DNA of 64,000 nucleotides from Dipylidium caninum (taxonomy: Eukaryota; Platyhelminthes; Cestoda; Cyclophyllidea; Dipylidiidae). The stretch lies in contig QEYB01000466.1 of the NCBI GenBank assembly GCA_017562135.1, positions 744,001-808,000 on the forward strand, given 5' to 3'. Below, in pieces: positions 37,105-51,241 of the stretch; position 1 is the stretch's first letter; each line of letters opens with the position of its first letter. Both the position numbers and the translations under genes were made by a program. The notes beneath the pieces were generated by a model. The model was given only the letters and a program-made list of their open reading frames with translations. It was not told the DNA's origin and made no database searches.

Positions 37105-40100
37105 AGGGGACGAAGGACCTCGTTGTGCACGCACCTTCCCCCCCCCCCCAGCGGTCCCCATCCCTTGTCTCTTTTCTCTCCCCCAGATTATCACTTGTAT
37201 TCTTTCACCCGCATGAGTGATTTGAAATTGTCTCCTTCGGGGAGGAGAGAATAACAACCGCTAGTTGAAACCCCTCGAATTGGTTAGGGAATACGTCTGT
37301 CTTTGGTTACACCTAATTGGGAGGAAGATTTGGTTATGGTGGGAGGTTACTGGCTTGAAATGTGACATAGAGTAGCTCAAAGAGTCCGTTTCCATTGTTA
37401 ACCGCTCTCAACAGCCCGAGGCAAGTCTAAATTCGACCTTAACACTTGTACCTGAACATCTTTCGGGTGCAGGTCGACTAAACCACTGTTAACACTGCAA
37501 CACTCTGGTCGAGGTCGTGGCAAAGACATACCAGCATGACTGGGAGGGACGAGATGAGGGCTGCTGCCAGACAGAAGTACTGTGGTTGGAAGTACCAGCA
37601 TTGACGTACTACTAGAGTAAGCAAGAGGTGAATCGAGACGCTGGTGGACTTCGCCGGGTCACACCGATGCCAGCATGCCACGAGACCGCACTCCGTGGGT
37701 TTCCGTTGAATCTATCGGTTTCGCTGTTGGCCCACCTCCCTCCCGTCTCTTCTCATTGTCGCATAAGTGACGTGTCTTGACACTTCTTCGGGGTTGTAAC
37801 CCCAATGTCAACTCTTCACGCCAAATTATGTGACAGAAATTAGGCTGAAAACTATGAAACGAGTGTTTTTGTTGGGTTTGTGTTCATTTCCACATAAAAC
37901 GCGATTTGCATCAACTTTTCTGGTACGAGTTCAAGGTGAATTGGATGTCGGAGTTAAACAAGCTTCGAAAAGCATCAATGAGAAAGAGACCTCGACAATG
38001 ATTCCAAAATTTACCGTTCCGCCTCGAGGAAGACCATCAACAAAGTTGACAACGAGGAGAAATTCAGGACGACGATGGTGGAATTTGATCCGTACACAAA
38101 TTATTCGTGAAGATGGATCTAAACTGGGAATCTGTCATAAGTCCAGGTGTGTTAAAATATCTCCACAAAATAAATGATAAAGTCATAGAGAAGTAAACTT
38201 TGCACGATGATGGAAGAGGATCGACCCAATGGGTAGATGAGAACACACCGCCGGGGCAGTAGCCTACAGTCGAAATTTCACCAAAAAAGCTATTAGAGCT
38301 GCCATTTGCTGGCATCCCCAAAAAAGTGATCATCTGTTCCTTCTACCTCTAATGCAACTAGGCGTGCGTGAGAAGAAGCTAATGAAAAAGAGAAAAAAAC
38401 CAGCCAGCACTGCTCAGTCGGCGCAGCGCTGGACGACGACAGGAAGCTTCAATTGCTGTGGACAAATTAGATGACTTCTCCTCGGTGGAGCAATTTACCA
38501 CCTTCTACCGACTGATTATCACCTCTTTCGTAATTGCAATTCACTTATAAGAGATCAAAAATACACTGACCAGAATGATATTGCAAAAGACCTTGAATCC
38601 CTAACTAACTCCATAAATAAGGCTTTTTTCCTAAAAAAGGGATACATAACTTGGCCGTCGTAGATACCAAATGAAATTACCTCGATTGAATATGGGAAAA
38701 ATGAGCTTTTTGTTTTGCCCTCCCAGGTAACGCCCGTTTCATGGTTTCCAACCTCGCAGTTGTGTTGACAGACAGGCAGTTAGGCGGGTTGGAAGGCAGG
38801 CGAGAGAGTAAAAAGCCGAGCTAATGAGCATGTGAGGAAAAGCAAGTAGGCAGAGGAATGCGTAGGCAGGTCGGTAATCAACTTTTTCTTCAATCACTTT
38901 AACAAAAAAGAGAGTAACTGGACATGCGGGTGGCAGGCGAAGCTGATTGACAAGAAGCGACTGCATTCACAGTGAACTCAACACTCCTCCTCCCTTGACC
39001 ATTTTCCCACTTGACTGAAATTTCCCTCATTGACAAATTCTCCCTTCCCAGCGGGTTTGAGTGGTCCATCGTGACCTCGTTGACCACGTGCCTGCCTGTC
39101 TGCCTAGCCCAGACAAAGTTGACGTCGCAAGTGGAATTGGGAGTAAACTGGGCACTGATGTCCCTTGGGAGGTGCAGACTGCGGCAGGCAGAGTGTTCCA
39201 AGTCGACAGACTGGGGGGGTGGAAGCACCGGTTGCCCCGTCACTCTCTCGCACTACTCACAAACGCAAAGCCAGAGCGCGAATCGTGCTTGTCTTTTTTT
39301 CAAATTTTGCCTTCGGAGTCAACTCCTCATGGCAGTCCTCCACAGACACTCCTCGGCCGAGGCGAAAACATGGAATTTAAGGAAAAATTAGGGAGCATTG
39401 GAGCCTCTCACTGCGTAGTCGTCCCACCTCTCACCCATTTGTCACCCGTTATTGTACACTAAGCCAGTTGACAATAGCCTAAATCCCGTATTTTTTTTGA
39501 AAGCGTTGATTCTGTCGCTATTTACTTACTGATTTAACCTCACTTCGGTGCGGTAGGTGATGACGGAGCTTCGCCTCTTTAACCCGCAAATTTCGACACT
39601 ATTTCAGGATAACCGCTTGAAATTTACCGTCTCCAGGGCGGCAGGACACAATCAAAATGCACCCTCTACATTTCCCAAATACTGAAATAATGAGAAATTT
39701 CATAAAGAGGGCAAAGACAGTCCACATTTCTATAGGTATTCCTTTACCCGCCAGTTGTCCTCAAAGGTACTAAATGTTTAGAAGTGAGAAAGAGCAATAG
39801 ACACAAACCGCTAATAGTAAGTTTCCAATTTTTACGTGATGGGAGTGTTGAGAGTATCTAATTACGACTACAACTAAATGAGTCGTGATGTCAAAACCTC
39901 GTGATATTTCTGTTTCATGTGCCTTTGCTTAAAATTAATTGACAAATGTTTTTGAATTAGAGAGATATAATCACGAGAATTGAATAAAATGCACAAGGAG
40001 GATAAGCCCTAAATGTGGAATGAGGTGATACTCCGATATCTTGTATTATAATAAATCCTTTCTTTTAAGGGCTCTTCGCGACAAATCTCCCCGAGTAATA

Positions 40101-41193
40101 TTGGTAATTGATTTGTAATTACAAATCAGGCACCTCACAAAAGTACTTCATACCACGTGGAGAACTGAAAAAGAGGAAATATAGGATGGAATGCTTTTAG
40201 GACGATGGTCCTGCTGGCATTACCTCTCCAATTTCGAATTCTACACCGCGATGTTTAAGGGAGTCAGGTCAAGTTTCAACGGGATGAGCATATTCCTGCA
40301 GGATGGCTTTCTGCGTATTTCCAAAAGATTGCGCTCACTTTTCGACTCCCAGAACAGAATAGTCCCACACGACTAAATACCTTTAAAAGGTGTGAATTGC
40401 GCTGATATTTTAGCAATGGACTCTAAGTGGATTATAATTTGGGAGCAATAAGACATTAGAAAACGTGGTGATACGATTGGCGATTGCTCTGTCATAATGC
40501 GTGACAAGAGATGGGAGGACCTCTTATTAAAAAGGCTAACATTAAGATTCATCGTGCAATGACCTGATTGCTTGAGCTCTGGGGAACGATTGTTAGGTTT
40601 TCCCTCCCAAGAAAAATTCTCTTTTAAGAATGAGGTGGAGATTTAATTAAGAGTAATATAGGCAAATACCATGTCACTAAATATTGAGTTTAATACACTT
40701 CATGGGTGAACAAGAGGGAATTGAATTAAGAAAGACAAAAAGTGTCGAGAAGGTTAGCAGTTTATATTCGTGCGGAATTCCCGCTTGTGCGGTTAGGAGA
40801 TATCATTTCATTTTTTCTTAGAGTAAGGGATATTACGTATCACTTGCGTTACACTTCCATAATTTAGGTGATTTTATCTTGAAGTGAGTATGGAGGCAAA
40901 AAAGCCAATGACAAGTAAAAACGGTGCAATGCACTTTTCCTTATAGCGTAGCGTAGATGAGATTTATTAAACACTTTGCATTTTTCCTTCCAATGCGAAT
41001 AAATACATTGCAAAATTAGTCTCTCCCGGCGTTTAATTGAGTCTTAGAATGTGGTAAAAGTGTATGATCTGCTAAAAAAATACACATCGTGTTAGCTTTG
41101 CTAAATGTTGTATAAGTCACCTATTACAAAACGTTTGTTCTTTTACCAATCTACCAAAAGATTACTCAAGGTAATATAGACAACATACTTTTA
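37105..41193. other. Long stretch with no supported gene
   Basis: A frame at 37830-38177 (+) is 115 codons with no recognisable domain. A minus-strand frame at 39210-38966 follows an acceptor (CCCCCCAG) and reads NSTCDVNFVWARQ, reminiscent of an Ig-like exon, but it has no proper donor in phase. The remainder, especially 39.5-41.1 kb, is AT-rich and closed in all frames. Confidence 0.4.
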
Positions 41194-41995
41194 ATGAATA
41201 TGAGCGTGTCCGCGCGTTTCGGGCAATGCGCCGGCGCGATGTCATGGTCACTCGATGACGAGATTAAGCTGTTTCATGGGCTGATGTTTTTTAAGCCAGT
41301 TGGTCTAGACAGAAATTTTCAAATGATTTGTCTTGCACATCGGCTGCAGTCAAAGGAAAATGTAACTTATTCGGTAAAGAATATTTGGGGACATTTAAAC
41401 AAACTGTACAACTTGGAGGAACTGGTAATCTATTTTAATGCTTTTGTCTTGTAATTTTCACCGTTAATTCCTATTACTTGTGTTGCAGAACGACTCTGAA
41501 GTTATTCCTTTTCCCCACAAAACGTCAGAATTCTCACTTCCTGACGAATTTAAAGAACTCAAGTCTATTTCATTTCCGCGTGTTGTGCCTTCGACTGCAA
41601 GTTCCTATTTATCATCAAGTGCAGGGTCATCAAATCGGCAGAAGATTAAGCCAGGTATTGCGGCTTGTCCTTATTTAATTCGTTCACATTATTATACAAT
41701 CATGGTTTCTCTTCCCTTAAGTTTTGGTTTGACAATTAAATTTATTCATTTAATAGAAGAAAATCCGTTGACTCCCGCTGTTAGTTCTCCATCTATTTCC
41801 CCCCGATCTGTCTCCTCACCGTCCTCAGCATCAACTGGTGTAGTGCCTCCTCCACCTAAGAGAACCAGGAAGTCAAAGCGTCCAGCCTCAGATAGGGACA
41901 TGTCAATGCCTCCTCCAATTTCTACCTCTCCGGCTAAAGGAACTCCTGTTGGCAACCCCCATTCTTCCCGTAAAAGCATACGTCGTCAACACTAA
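41194..41995 (+). CDS. MRGBP: MRG/MORF4L-binding protein (Eaf7 family)
   Basis: Three exons, 41194-41424, 41489-41654 and 41757-41995, join in phase to give 211 residues. The N-terminal Eaf7 domain is clear: SWSLDDEIKLFHGLMFFKPV, then FQMICLAHRL, then IWGHLNKLYNLEEL-NDSEVIPFP, matching human MRGBP in order and spacing. The C-terminal half is Ser/Pro-rich and ends in basic residues (PPPPKRTRKSKRP; SRKSIRRQH). MRGBP is a nuclear subunit of the NuA4/TIP60 histone acetyltransferase complex, where it binds MRG15/MRGX. Length is close to human (204). A poly(A) signal follows at 42049. Confidence 0.93.
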
Positions 41996-42048
41996 ACTAA
42001 TCAGCTTGTCCCTATTTTGGTGTGCATTTTATTTACATTATTTACGAT

Positions 42049-42054
42049 AATAAA
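42049..42054 (+). terminator. Poly(A) signal of MRGBP
   Basis: AATAAA 54 bases after the MRGBP stop codon and about 195 bases before the OSGEP start. Confidence 0.6.
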
Positions 42055-42249
42055 TTTCGTATCCCTCTTATTCTTGTCTTTTCATGCTATTTATGCGGTC
42101 ATTTGTGTTGTATACTTGATGTTGATTGATGAGTACGGGGTTTTGGTAATGAGAATGATTTGACATTAGTACACGCCATTTAATCCTTTCCTTTCCACTA
42201 ATAAGAAGTCCACCACACTACTGTGTCTCCAGTCCTTGTAGCGATCAGG

Positions 42250-44377
<2,128 letters not shown>

Positions 44378-45280
44378 GGACTCTCCTATCCAGTCTCACA
44401 TCTTAAATTTTTTCTCTCTCTTTGTATGCACTCAAATATGCCTTTTCTATGCCTTCTTATCGCAAGATCTCTAATTGTCAGTCATCGTAAAATTAATCAC
44501 AGTGACTACCACTTGACGAGTTACTACGCATCTGCGCGCATTCTGTTCAAGCCTCGCTTTGAAAAGTGATTAGCTTTCCCGACCTCTGCAGGACTTGAGG
44601 GAACTATGTCTGTTCTGTTTTTTCAGGCGAGGTTAGCAGCCAGTTTTGACGCCTTCTTTGTCAATCACCACGCTCGTTCGAGAGAGATTAGCCCCACGTT
44701 GTCGTAGACCGCCTACTGTTTACCGATATTCTGGACTGAATTAGCCTTACGGCGCAAAGGGCAGGAGCGTAGAGATACCAAGATGGGACATGTTGGTTAC
44801 TGCAACAATACCGCCATTTTCGGAACATTCAATTAGGCAATGCCTTACTAAACCTCCATTTGTGAAGCAAAGTATGCTGTGGGCAGATTTGCCGCATCAC
44901 TCGAGATATATACAATGGAAGGGGCAGGAATGACCCATTGGCACCCAGGCTGTGTTCAAATCGCGAAACAATAAACATTTTTCATGGACTTTTTTGGTTG
45001 GCGGTTTCCATTTAGTAGTCGACTTTTCACTATGTTAGCAGGCACGCGTGAACTTGGCTGTAACACCAAACTGCCCAAAGTGAACATTCGCATACACGCT
45101 AACTTGATAATGGATGGACCTCAGTTCCGCAAAATGACATCATCCATGCATCACAAGCATTTTAAACAAACCTACTGTACCTTTACTCTCCATGCCAGCT
45201 AAGACACATGAGAAAAGCTAGAATCGTTTGGACTAAAGGTCTAGAACAGAGAGACAAGGTAGTAATATGGAATGGGGGAG
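44378..45280. other. Convergent intergenic region between OSGEP and SPRTN
   Basis: 3' ends of two convergent genes; only short frames and no recognised element. Confidence 0.6.
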
Positions 45281-46760
45281 TCAAGACGCCCTGAGACAGT
45301 CGTCTAAATGTTCGTTCACGTAGTCCTCCCGGACTTTTCGGAAACACACAGGGCAATCAACCAAACCACGGGTCGGTGAAATATCATTCCCCTCGGGAAA
45401 GGAAGGAGGATGAGACGGGGAGTTAGTGAGAGCAAGAAGTCGAAGCTGAGCCGGTGGACCCGAAGAGCCACCTAGGCGATGTCCGACTCCACTGAAAGGG
45501 ACCACTAGAGCTGACGAGTCTTCGGCATTATTTGAAATCGGATTCGGAGTAGTACACTTGTTGTCTATTAGCTCACTTGGTTTGGGCGACACTTCTAAGA
45601 ATTGTCTTATATCTAAATGATTAATAATTACTTTGGTAGATTAATAATACGACTCAATTCCAAGGGCTAAACAGCGCTAAAGATGAGAATAGAAGACCTC
45701 ACCAGATGTCTGACTAGATGTTTCTCCTTGGGATTTCGTAGTCTCCTGTCCTTTTTTTGACTTTTTTGCAGCCCTTTTCGTTTTTTCAGGGTCCGAAATT
45801 TTAATAAACTGACCTAGGTAACAGAATAAAAGCGACTTAGATCTATCCCATGTACCTATGCACAAGAGTTCGGATGAAAAGACTTAAGTGTAATAAATGA
45901 GTGACAACCTTACCCGGGCATGTAGCCTGGTGACTGACCCACCAAAAGTCGTTGGGACCTGGTGCCCGGTTTATTGAACGCCTCACTAATCCATAAAAGG
46001 GGGGAAGATTTGCACAGGGACCGTTGCACTTCCACCAGTGGACTTTATAGTTATCAACCTCATTATGAAAACTGTGGTATATCTGAAAACCGAATTAAGA
46101 ACATTTAAGTGAGAAAAAGAAGTACAAATAAAATGCCTTATTATTGATATAAAGGAAACTAACCGTTATGTTGGTCTTGGCGCATTTGTTGATTCGATTC
46201 ATATGAAATACAAAGTTAGGTCCGTGGGCACTGCGATCCTGATAATAATATATGATCAAGTATAATCGATGTCTTACCCTATTGTTCTCTGTCACAAATA
46301 GAAAGGCATGGATCATTTCGTGCTAAAGTTAGTAATTATAGTGTTTCTTGAGGTGGAAGCATACCAATAAGGTTTCAACGAGGTCACTCCGCGGACGGTA
46401 TTTCAACAGAGGTTCGCTCAGTCGGATTGAACAAAGGCCACCGGGACCTTCGTATACGCACCGGCCTGCGCAAAGAGTCATACGAGGACTCCAACGAACT
46501 TCTACCGCACGTAATTGTTCACCAAAAAACATAGTATCAAAGTTAGTAAAAAGGCTTTGTACATCAGGAGTTGGGTCAATAGTTTGCCAAATCGGATCAA
46601 CGGGAGATACGTCGATAGGAGGAGTAGGAAACTCGAGTTTCTTAGTTTTAGACTTTTTCTCCGAGGTTTCAAGGAGGGAGGAGTTATGCGACGGGTGGTA
46701 TATGGGATGGTCCGACTTAGATTCCTTTGAGATTTGATCTTGATCGCGTTCAGAAGGCAT
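45281..46760 (-). CDS. SPRTN: SprT-like metalloprotease, DNA-protein crosslink repair
   Basis: Six exons, 46760-46365, 46322-46278, 46238-46164, 46082-45914, 45813-45703 and 45594-45281, join in phase to give 369 residues. The SprT domain has the catalytic HEMIH (133-137, HExxH) and the third zinc ligand H152 in DRSAHGPNF. The zinc-binding region follows (VHWWKCNGPCANLPP to FWWVSHQATCPG). The C-terminal part has an SHP box for p97/VCP binding (FSGVGHRLG, 299-307) and a UBZ4 ubiquitin-binding zinc finger (C346, C349, H361, C365) at the very end. The enzyme cleaves proteins crosslinked to DNA during replication. Human SPRTN is 489 residues; the region between the protease and UBZ is shorter here, and no PCNA-binding PIP box (QxxLxxFF-like) is visible. 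The second exon is only 45 bases. Confidence 0.95.
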
Positions 46761-46780
46761 CAATATGACGTAGGATGGGA

Positions 46781-46818
46781 ATATATACTACTGGGGACGA
46801 TATATACTACTGGGGACG
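46781..46818. repeat. Perfect 19-bp tandem duplication just upstream of SPRTN
   Basis: ATATATACTACTGGGGACG occurs twice back to back (46781-46799 and 46800-46818). It begins 20 bases upstream of the SPRTN start codon, so it lies in the 5' UTR or core promoter. Confidence 0.95.
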
Positions 46819-48060
46819 AGTGCACAGTCGAGCAAATGGGCTGCCTATGATAAGGAATAGGGAAAAGGAATAAGAATAGACTATAAGTCTGCTGCAAATC
46901 CAAACTGGAATTTATGGGTAAACAATATTCATGTATAAACATTTAAGGAGATCATGTATCGTCCGATATATTACAAAATTAACTAATTGATACCGGAGGT
47001 CAGCCACAAACAGCCCAAGTCTAACCGAATTGTCGCAAAAACCGATTCTAATTATGACCTTGGATTTCATTAATAGCAATGTCTATTGCCCATTCAGAAC
47101 ATAAAGATTTTACGCCTCACAGTATTACATTTTCAATATTTTGCATGAGCCTTATTTTACCTCATGTAAGTTTGCCTACAATGATATATTGTTGAATCAC
47201 AAACAATGCACGCAGTTAGGCCTAGAATCGCTGCGATCGTAATTTATATAAGTCCGCTAAAAAACTTATCAGCACTGTACAATTATTAGAAATTTTTAGG
47301 TCTGAGACAAAATATCATTCTCCCTCTTTGAGCACTTGCTTATACTCCCGTTCTAGGCCTGTTTTTAAAGGTCGTCAGAAGTTCAGTTCCCTCCTTTTAC
47401 TAAACCTCCTGATGAACAGCTATGGCTGTTTTACTCCTCCCTTTACTGATAACTACTAAAGCGTTTAAAGGCTTTGCTTATACTCTAAATTTGTAGCCGC
47501 CATTCACACAGCAAACCGCAAATTACGACCAGGTAAGCCTTTATAGTCCCACAGTCCCACCACCCAGTGCAGCCACGCTATCAGCGTCTCTCCAGATCCC
47601 CGACCACGACGTCAAAAACTTTACACCTTATTGTCAACAAATGATGTTGAATGATGCCGATCCATACACCGATTATGCTCTAACTCAACGAACACCAGCA
47701 CATCCCATTCTAAGGACCTGTGATACCCGATTGGCCGACTAACGCAAGGCTTGGTAGAAATTGTGAAATCAGATATCTGCAAGCACGTCGCATGCACTTC
47801 GGACAAAAGACGCGAATAAATATCGCACCACACCACCAAATACAGCACTTCCTCTGGATAAAAAATCCTAAATTAAAATTTTAAATACCCACCTCCGACG
47901 CCCACGCTCCGTGTGTTACAGAATGGATTGCTAGTCAAATGCCATTTAATTCATATAAATGCCACGCAAAAAATCCCGCTAGGAATTACTCCGAGCCTGA
48001 GGTCAAAACAATGATTGACAAGAGCATAGTGAGCACAAAAGCGAAAGTCAGCTCTTCCTC
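46819..48060. other. Intergenic stretch upstream of SPRTN
   Basis: AT-rich, no exon supported. It should contain the SPRTN promoter and the 3' UTR of the minus-strand zinc-finger-like gene. Confidence 0.5.
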
Positions 48061-50143
48061 TTAGTTCATTTTGTCAGTGTGGTCGCTATGTACTACTTCC
48101 CTGAGTCGAGTAAGTTCGAGCCTAACTCCAGCCTTTAGAAAATCCCTATTATTTGGGCCACGAAACTGGCATAGGCGCATAAATTCCCGCTCGGTCTCCG
48201 CCAGCGAAAAGCGCAGGCGTGCGGTTGAGGAATTGAAGGCAAATTTGGGCAGCTGAGGGTAAGTTCGTTTCCTTCCCGTCACATTCAAAGCTTTTTCGCC
48301 TTCCACTCCATATTCAAGTTGGACAACGCGGAAACGGAGGGAGAATTTGCAATTTAACCCGGAGTTCTCCATCTTTGCAAAATGGGTATCTCTCAAATGC
48401 GATAGCATCGTTTCATAGAAGTTAATATCTTCCGAGGAAATTTGATTGGATTTATTTTCCGTCGGTGGAGCAGACGTTTTCGAAAGGATGGTATGATCAC
48501 GATGAAGACCACAGTGGAGACACTCAAACTCGACTTGAAGGGGGACATCGAAGGTAAAGAAAAAGGGCGAGCAAGCGGGGGATTCGCGAAACCAATGAGA
48601 AGCCAAGGCTGATGTATCAGGCAGTGTGACACCACATCCTTCGCATTTGATTTCGTGGGGATGGATAGAAAGCTTGGAAGCCTTCAAAACTCGACCCAGA
48701 GCGTAGTGCAGTTTGCGACTACGGTGTATAATTTGGTAGTGGTGAGCACAGATGATCTAGAGAAAAAGTGGTTGTCAACGGTAAAGAGCGGTAAGGCTGC
48801 TCTCAACGCAAAGGGGAACCTCCAACCCCTCCACGCCGTGTTCTACGCTAGGTAAACTGAACCCTGACAACGCCGCTCAAGATGTCAGACCACAATATAT
48901 GCATTGGGTTGTTTCAAAGTGCTAGTTTACACCACTCTCTGTCAACAGCCGCACGGGAAGAAGGCTCTGAACTTATAAAAACCTGTGGCTTCATCTAAGA
49001 AGGGCACATTTTTAACAAATATCGGTGGACTACACCAGAACGTCTTAGCCACACACACACACACACATTCGCGGACATTAGATGAACTAAAGAGTAAGAA
49101 ATCTAGTCAATGGTCCTGAATGATGAAAAGGAGAGTGTCTCACCTTGTCAGGCATGATAAGACGGCAAGAGGGGCAGTAGACAACCACATCATCGGCTTT
49201 CCAACCAAAATTCCTTCTCTGTGTTGTACTGGGGGGAGACACACACCGGGGCGAGACCAAGGAAACAATATCCAAGCCTTCCTCCACCTCGCTCATTCGA
49301 TACTGGCTGCACGAGGAATGGCCGCTTTCGATCAAATGGCTGATGGCAGCCTTATTTGTGTCGAAATCTCCCGCCTCATCACAGCCGTCACATCTATAGA
49401 TGAATTTAGCGGTAGAGTTCTGCACTTCGACTTCCGACGAAGACAATTTTACACGTTGGGCAGCGCCCATCTTCGTAGGGTTCACAAGTTGTCCAACTGA
49501 TTCATCACTCTCGGAGGGTTTCAATTGAGACCGATCTAATCGCCTTTTGGTCTTTTTCGACACATTTTTCCGTTTGGATTGGGAAAACATGAGATGCTCG
49601 GGAGGAATAAATTTGTCTTCCTCAAGGAAGGGATAGGTTTCTGTATTTAACATACACAAGTCGACTGGCCAATCTCGACATAGTGAATGGACTTCCTTGA
49701 TTACATCACCATGGGCATTGCCGCATCCGGAGGGTGTGTCAACGGCTTTTTGCCACCGAAAAGCAAAGCAATCTCGGGCATGACGCAATTGGGATTGCGG
49801 ATATCGAATCCGATTACCCTCCTAGATGAAGAGGGAGAGAGTGGGAGATAAAAATCGGACGCCTTCGGTGGGGAAGCAAGCTAAGCCTAGTACACAGACA
49901 TTGCAGACATATAATTAGCAATAGAGGCTATTTCTCTTTCCTTCTCCACTCACAAACACAACGCTCTTCCGTCCACGTTGTGGATACGTCGATGTCATAG
50001 GGCGAAAACTTTTCAGTGGAAGAAAAAGCACACCGAATGACAAGAGTGGGAAAAGTCATGTGCGGTGGAAGAAAGCCGCTAGAAAGTATCCTCAGAACTG
50101 CATTTACCGTCACTTGGCCAGGTCGATTTGAGCACAAATGCAT
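48061..50143 (-). CDS. Protein with several C2H2-like zinc-binding units, unidentified
   Basis: Exon 49821-49144 (226 codons, donor GTGAGA) joins in phase 0 to the last exon 48756-48061 (stop TAA). Zinc-finger-like cysteine/histidine pairs are YRCDGCDEAGDF...SHLIESGH, VYCPSCRLIMPDK-IICAHHYQIIH, IKCEGCGVTLPDTSALASHW and FECLHCGLHRDH...MLSHLRDTH. A basic stretch (SKRKNVSKKTKRRLDRSQLK) could be a nuclear localisation signal. A possible first exon (50143-about 49957, ATG 50143) is coding-like, but its phase-1 donors do not match the phase-0 acceptor at 49821, so the 5' part is uncertain. Probably a nuclear nucleic-acid-binding or chromatin protein. The spacing is irregular, and no named family fits. 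Confidence 0.6.
49049..49066. repeat. (CA)9 microsatellite
   Basis: Uninterrupted CA dinucleotide in an intron of the zinc-finger-like gene. Confidence 0.85.
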
Positions 50144-51241
50144 GTTTATTAGGCTACCATCACGGCACAGTCACGAAACGGAGACATCCAATGTCGATTC
50201 CTCCGTCAGCTCGAAAATAGGAGAAAGGGGGTATCACGAATGATGTTTGGAAATGTCCTCCCACTTCACCAACTTCATTAGTAGTCCCCCATTTTCGTAG
50301 CTACAACAACTCAACTTCGCTTTTCCCCACTTTTCTGTAAATTCAGGGGAGTCCTCATCAACGGAGTCTCACAAGCAGCAAAGGGGAGGCCAAATTGGTG
50401 GGTTTAAGGGTGAGGTAGAACAAGGAGGGCGTATTTTCAACGCACCGCTCTTACACCATCAAGTCTACATCTGCATCGGTGTAAAATTAACCGAGTATAC
50501 CTCGTTCGCGTAATGTTTGTGTCGTGGAGAGAAAGCTTCCACACGTAGACATCCCAATTTTTGGCCACACCAATTGTCCCCACAAACATTTAAATAGCCA
50601 AGTAGCGGGAACAAAGTGCAAGCGATTGCTCAGATCAACTCGCCTTTTCAGAGCACACTAACTACATAAATCTGGAAGGTTTAAAACAACTCAACAACGA
50701 GGATATTAGATCGAGTAAGTACATGCACATCAAGGCATTACACACACATAAATCTACTTCAGGCAACGGAAAAGGCGGAGATGAGAAAGTACTAATCAAC
50801 TTTATTAAATGCGGCTTATTTGTGCCGCGGGGACAAGCGAATTCTCTGTACAACGAAGCCAAGTAAATGCACAAAACTAGCATTGGTGTAAAAAGCTCAG
50901 TAGACGCGAGACTGTGAGTGAGTGGCTGAGTGAATGAATGAAGTTAGTCCATACATTTTGTACAAAACGGACAAAAGGCGCATAAGAGGTAAAGTGGCCT
51001 AGAGGAAGGTGGAAGATGGGCCAGGATATTGTACACGGTAATGCTACCTCTGCTGCCTAAATTGGCCAGACGTGGAGCCGCTGGTTGGCTCAGGGAAAGA
51101 CTGAGGAAGGAGAAGTAGGCGGACTGAGCTGGATCAACGGAGTGGCTAAGAACTGCCAAATTGAGGAGAAGAATAAAGTAAGTCAACTTTGGAGAGAAAC
51201 TTGAGTGGAAATAGACAAGGAAAGGGGATATCCTGAGAACA
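50144..51241. other. 3' flank of SETD1
   Basis: No gene supported. On the minus strand an AATAAA lies at 50806-50801, about 440 bases after the SETD1 stop, and may be its poly(A) signal. Confidence 0.45.

Noticed and set aside
37830..38177. 115-codon frame, considered as a transposon fragment
   Set aside because: No reverse transcriptase, integrase or transposase motif was found and no flanking repeats were seen.
38966..39210. Extra Ig-like exon upstream of the nine-unit gene
   Set aside because: Acceptor and a Cys/Trp pattern are present, but the second Ig cysteine and an in-phase donor are missing, and + strand genes lie between.
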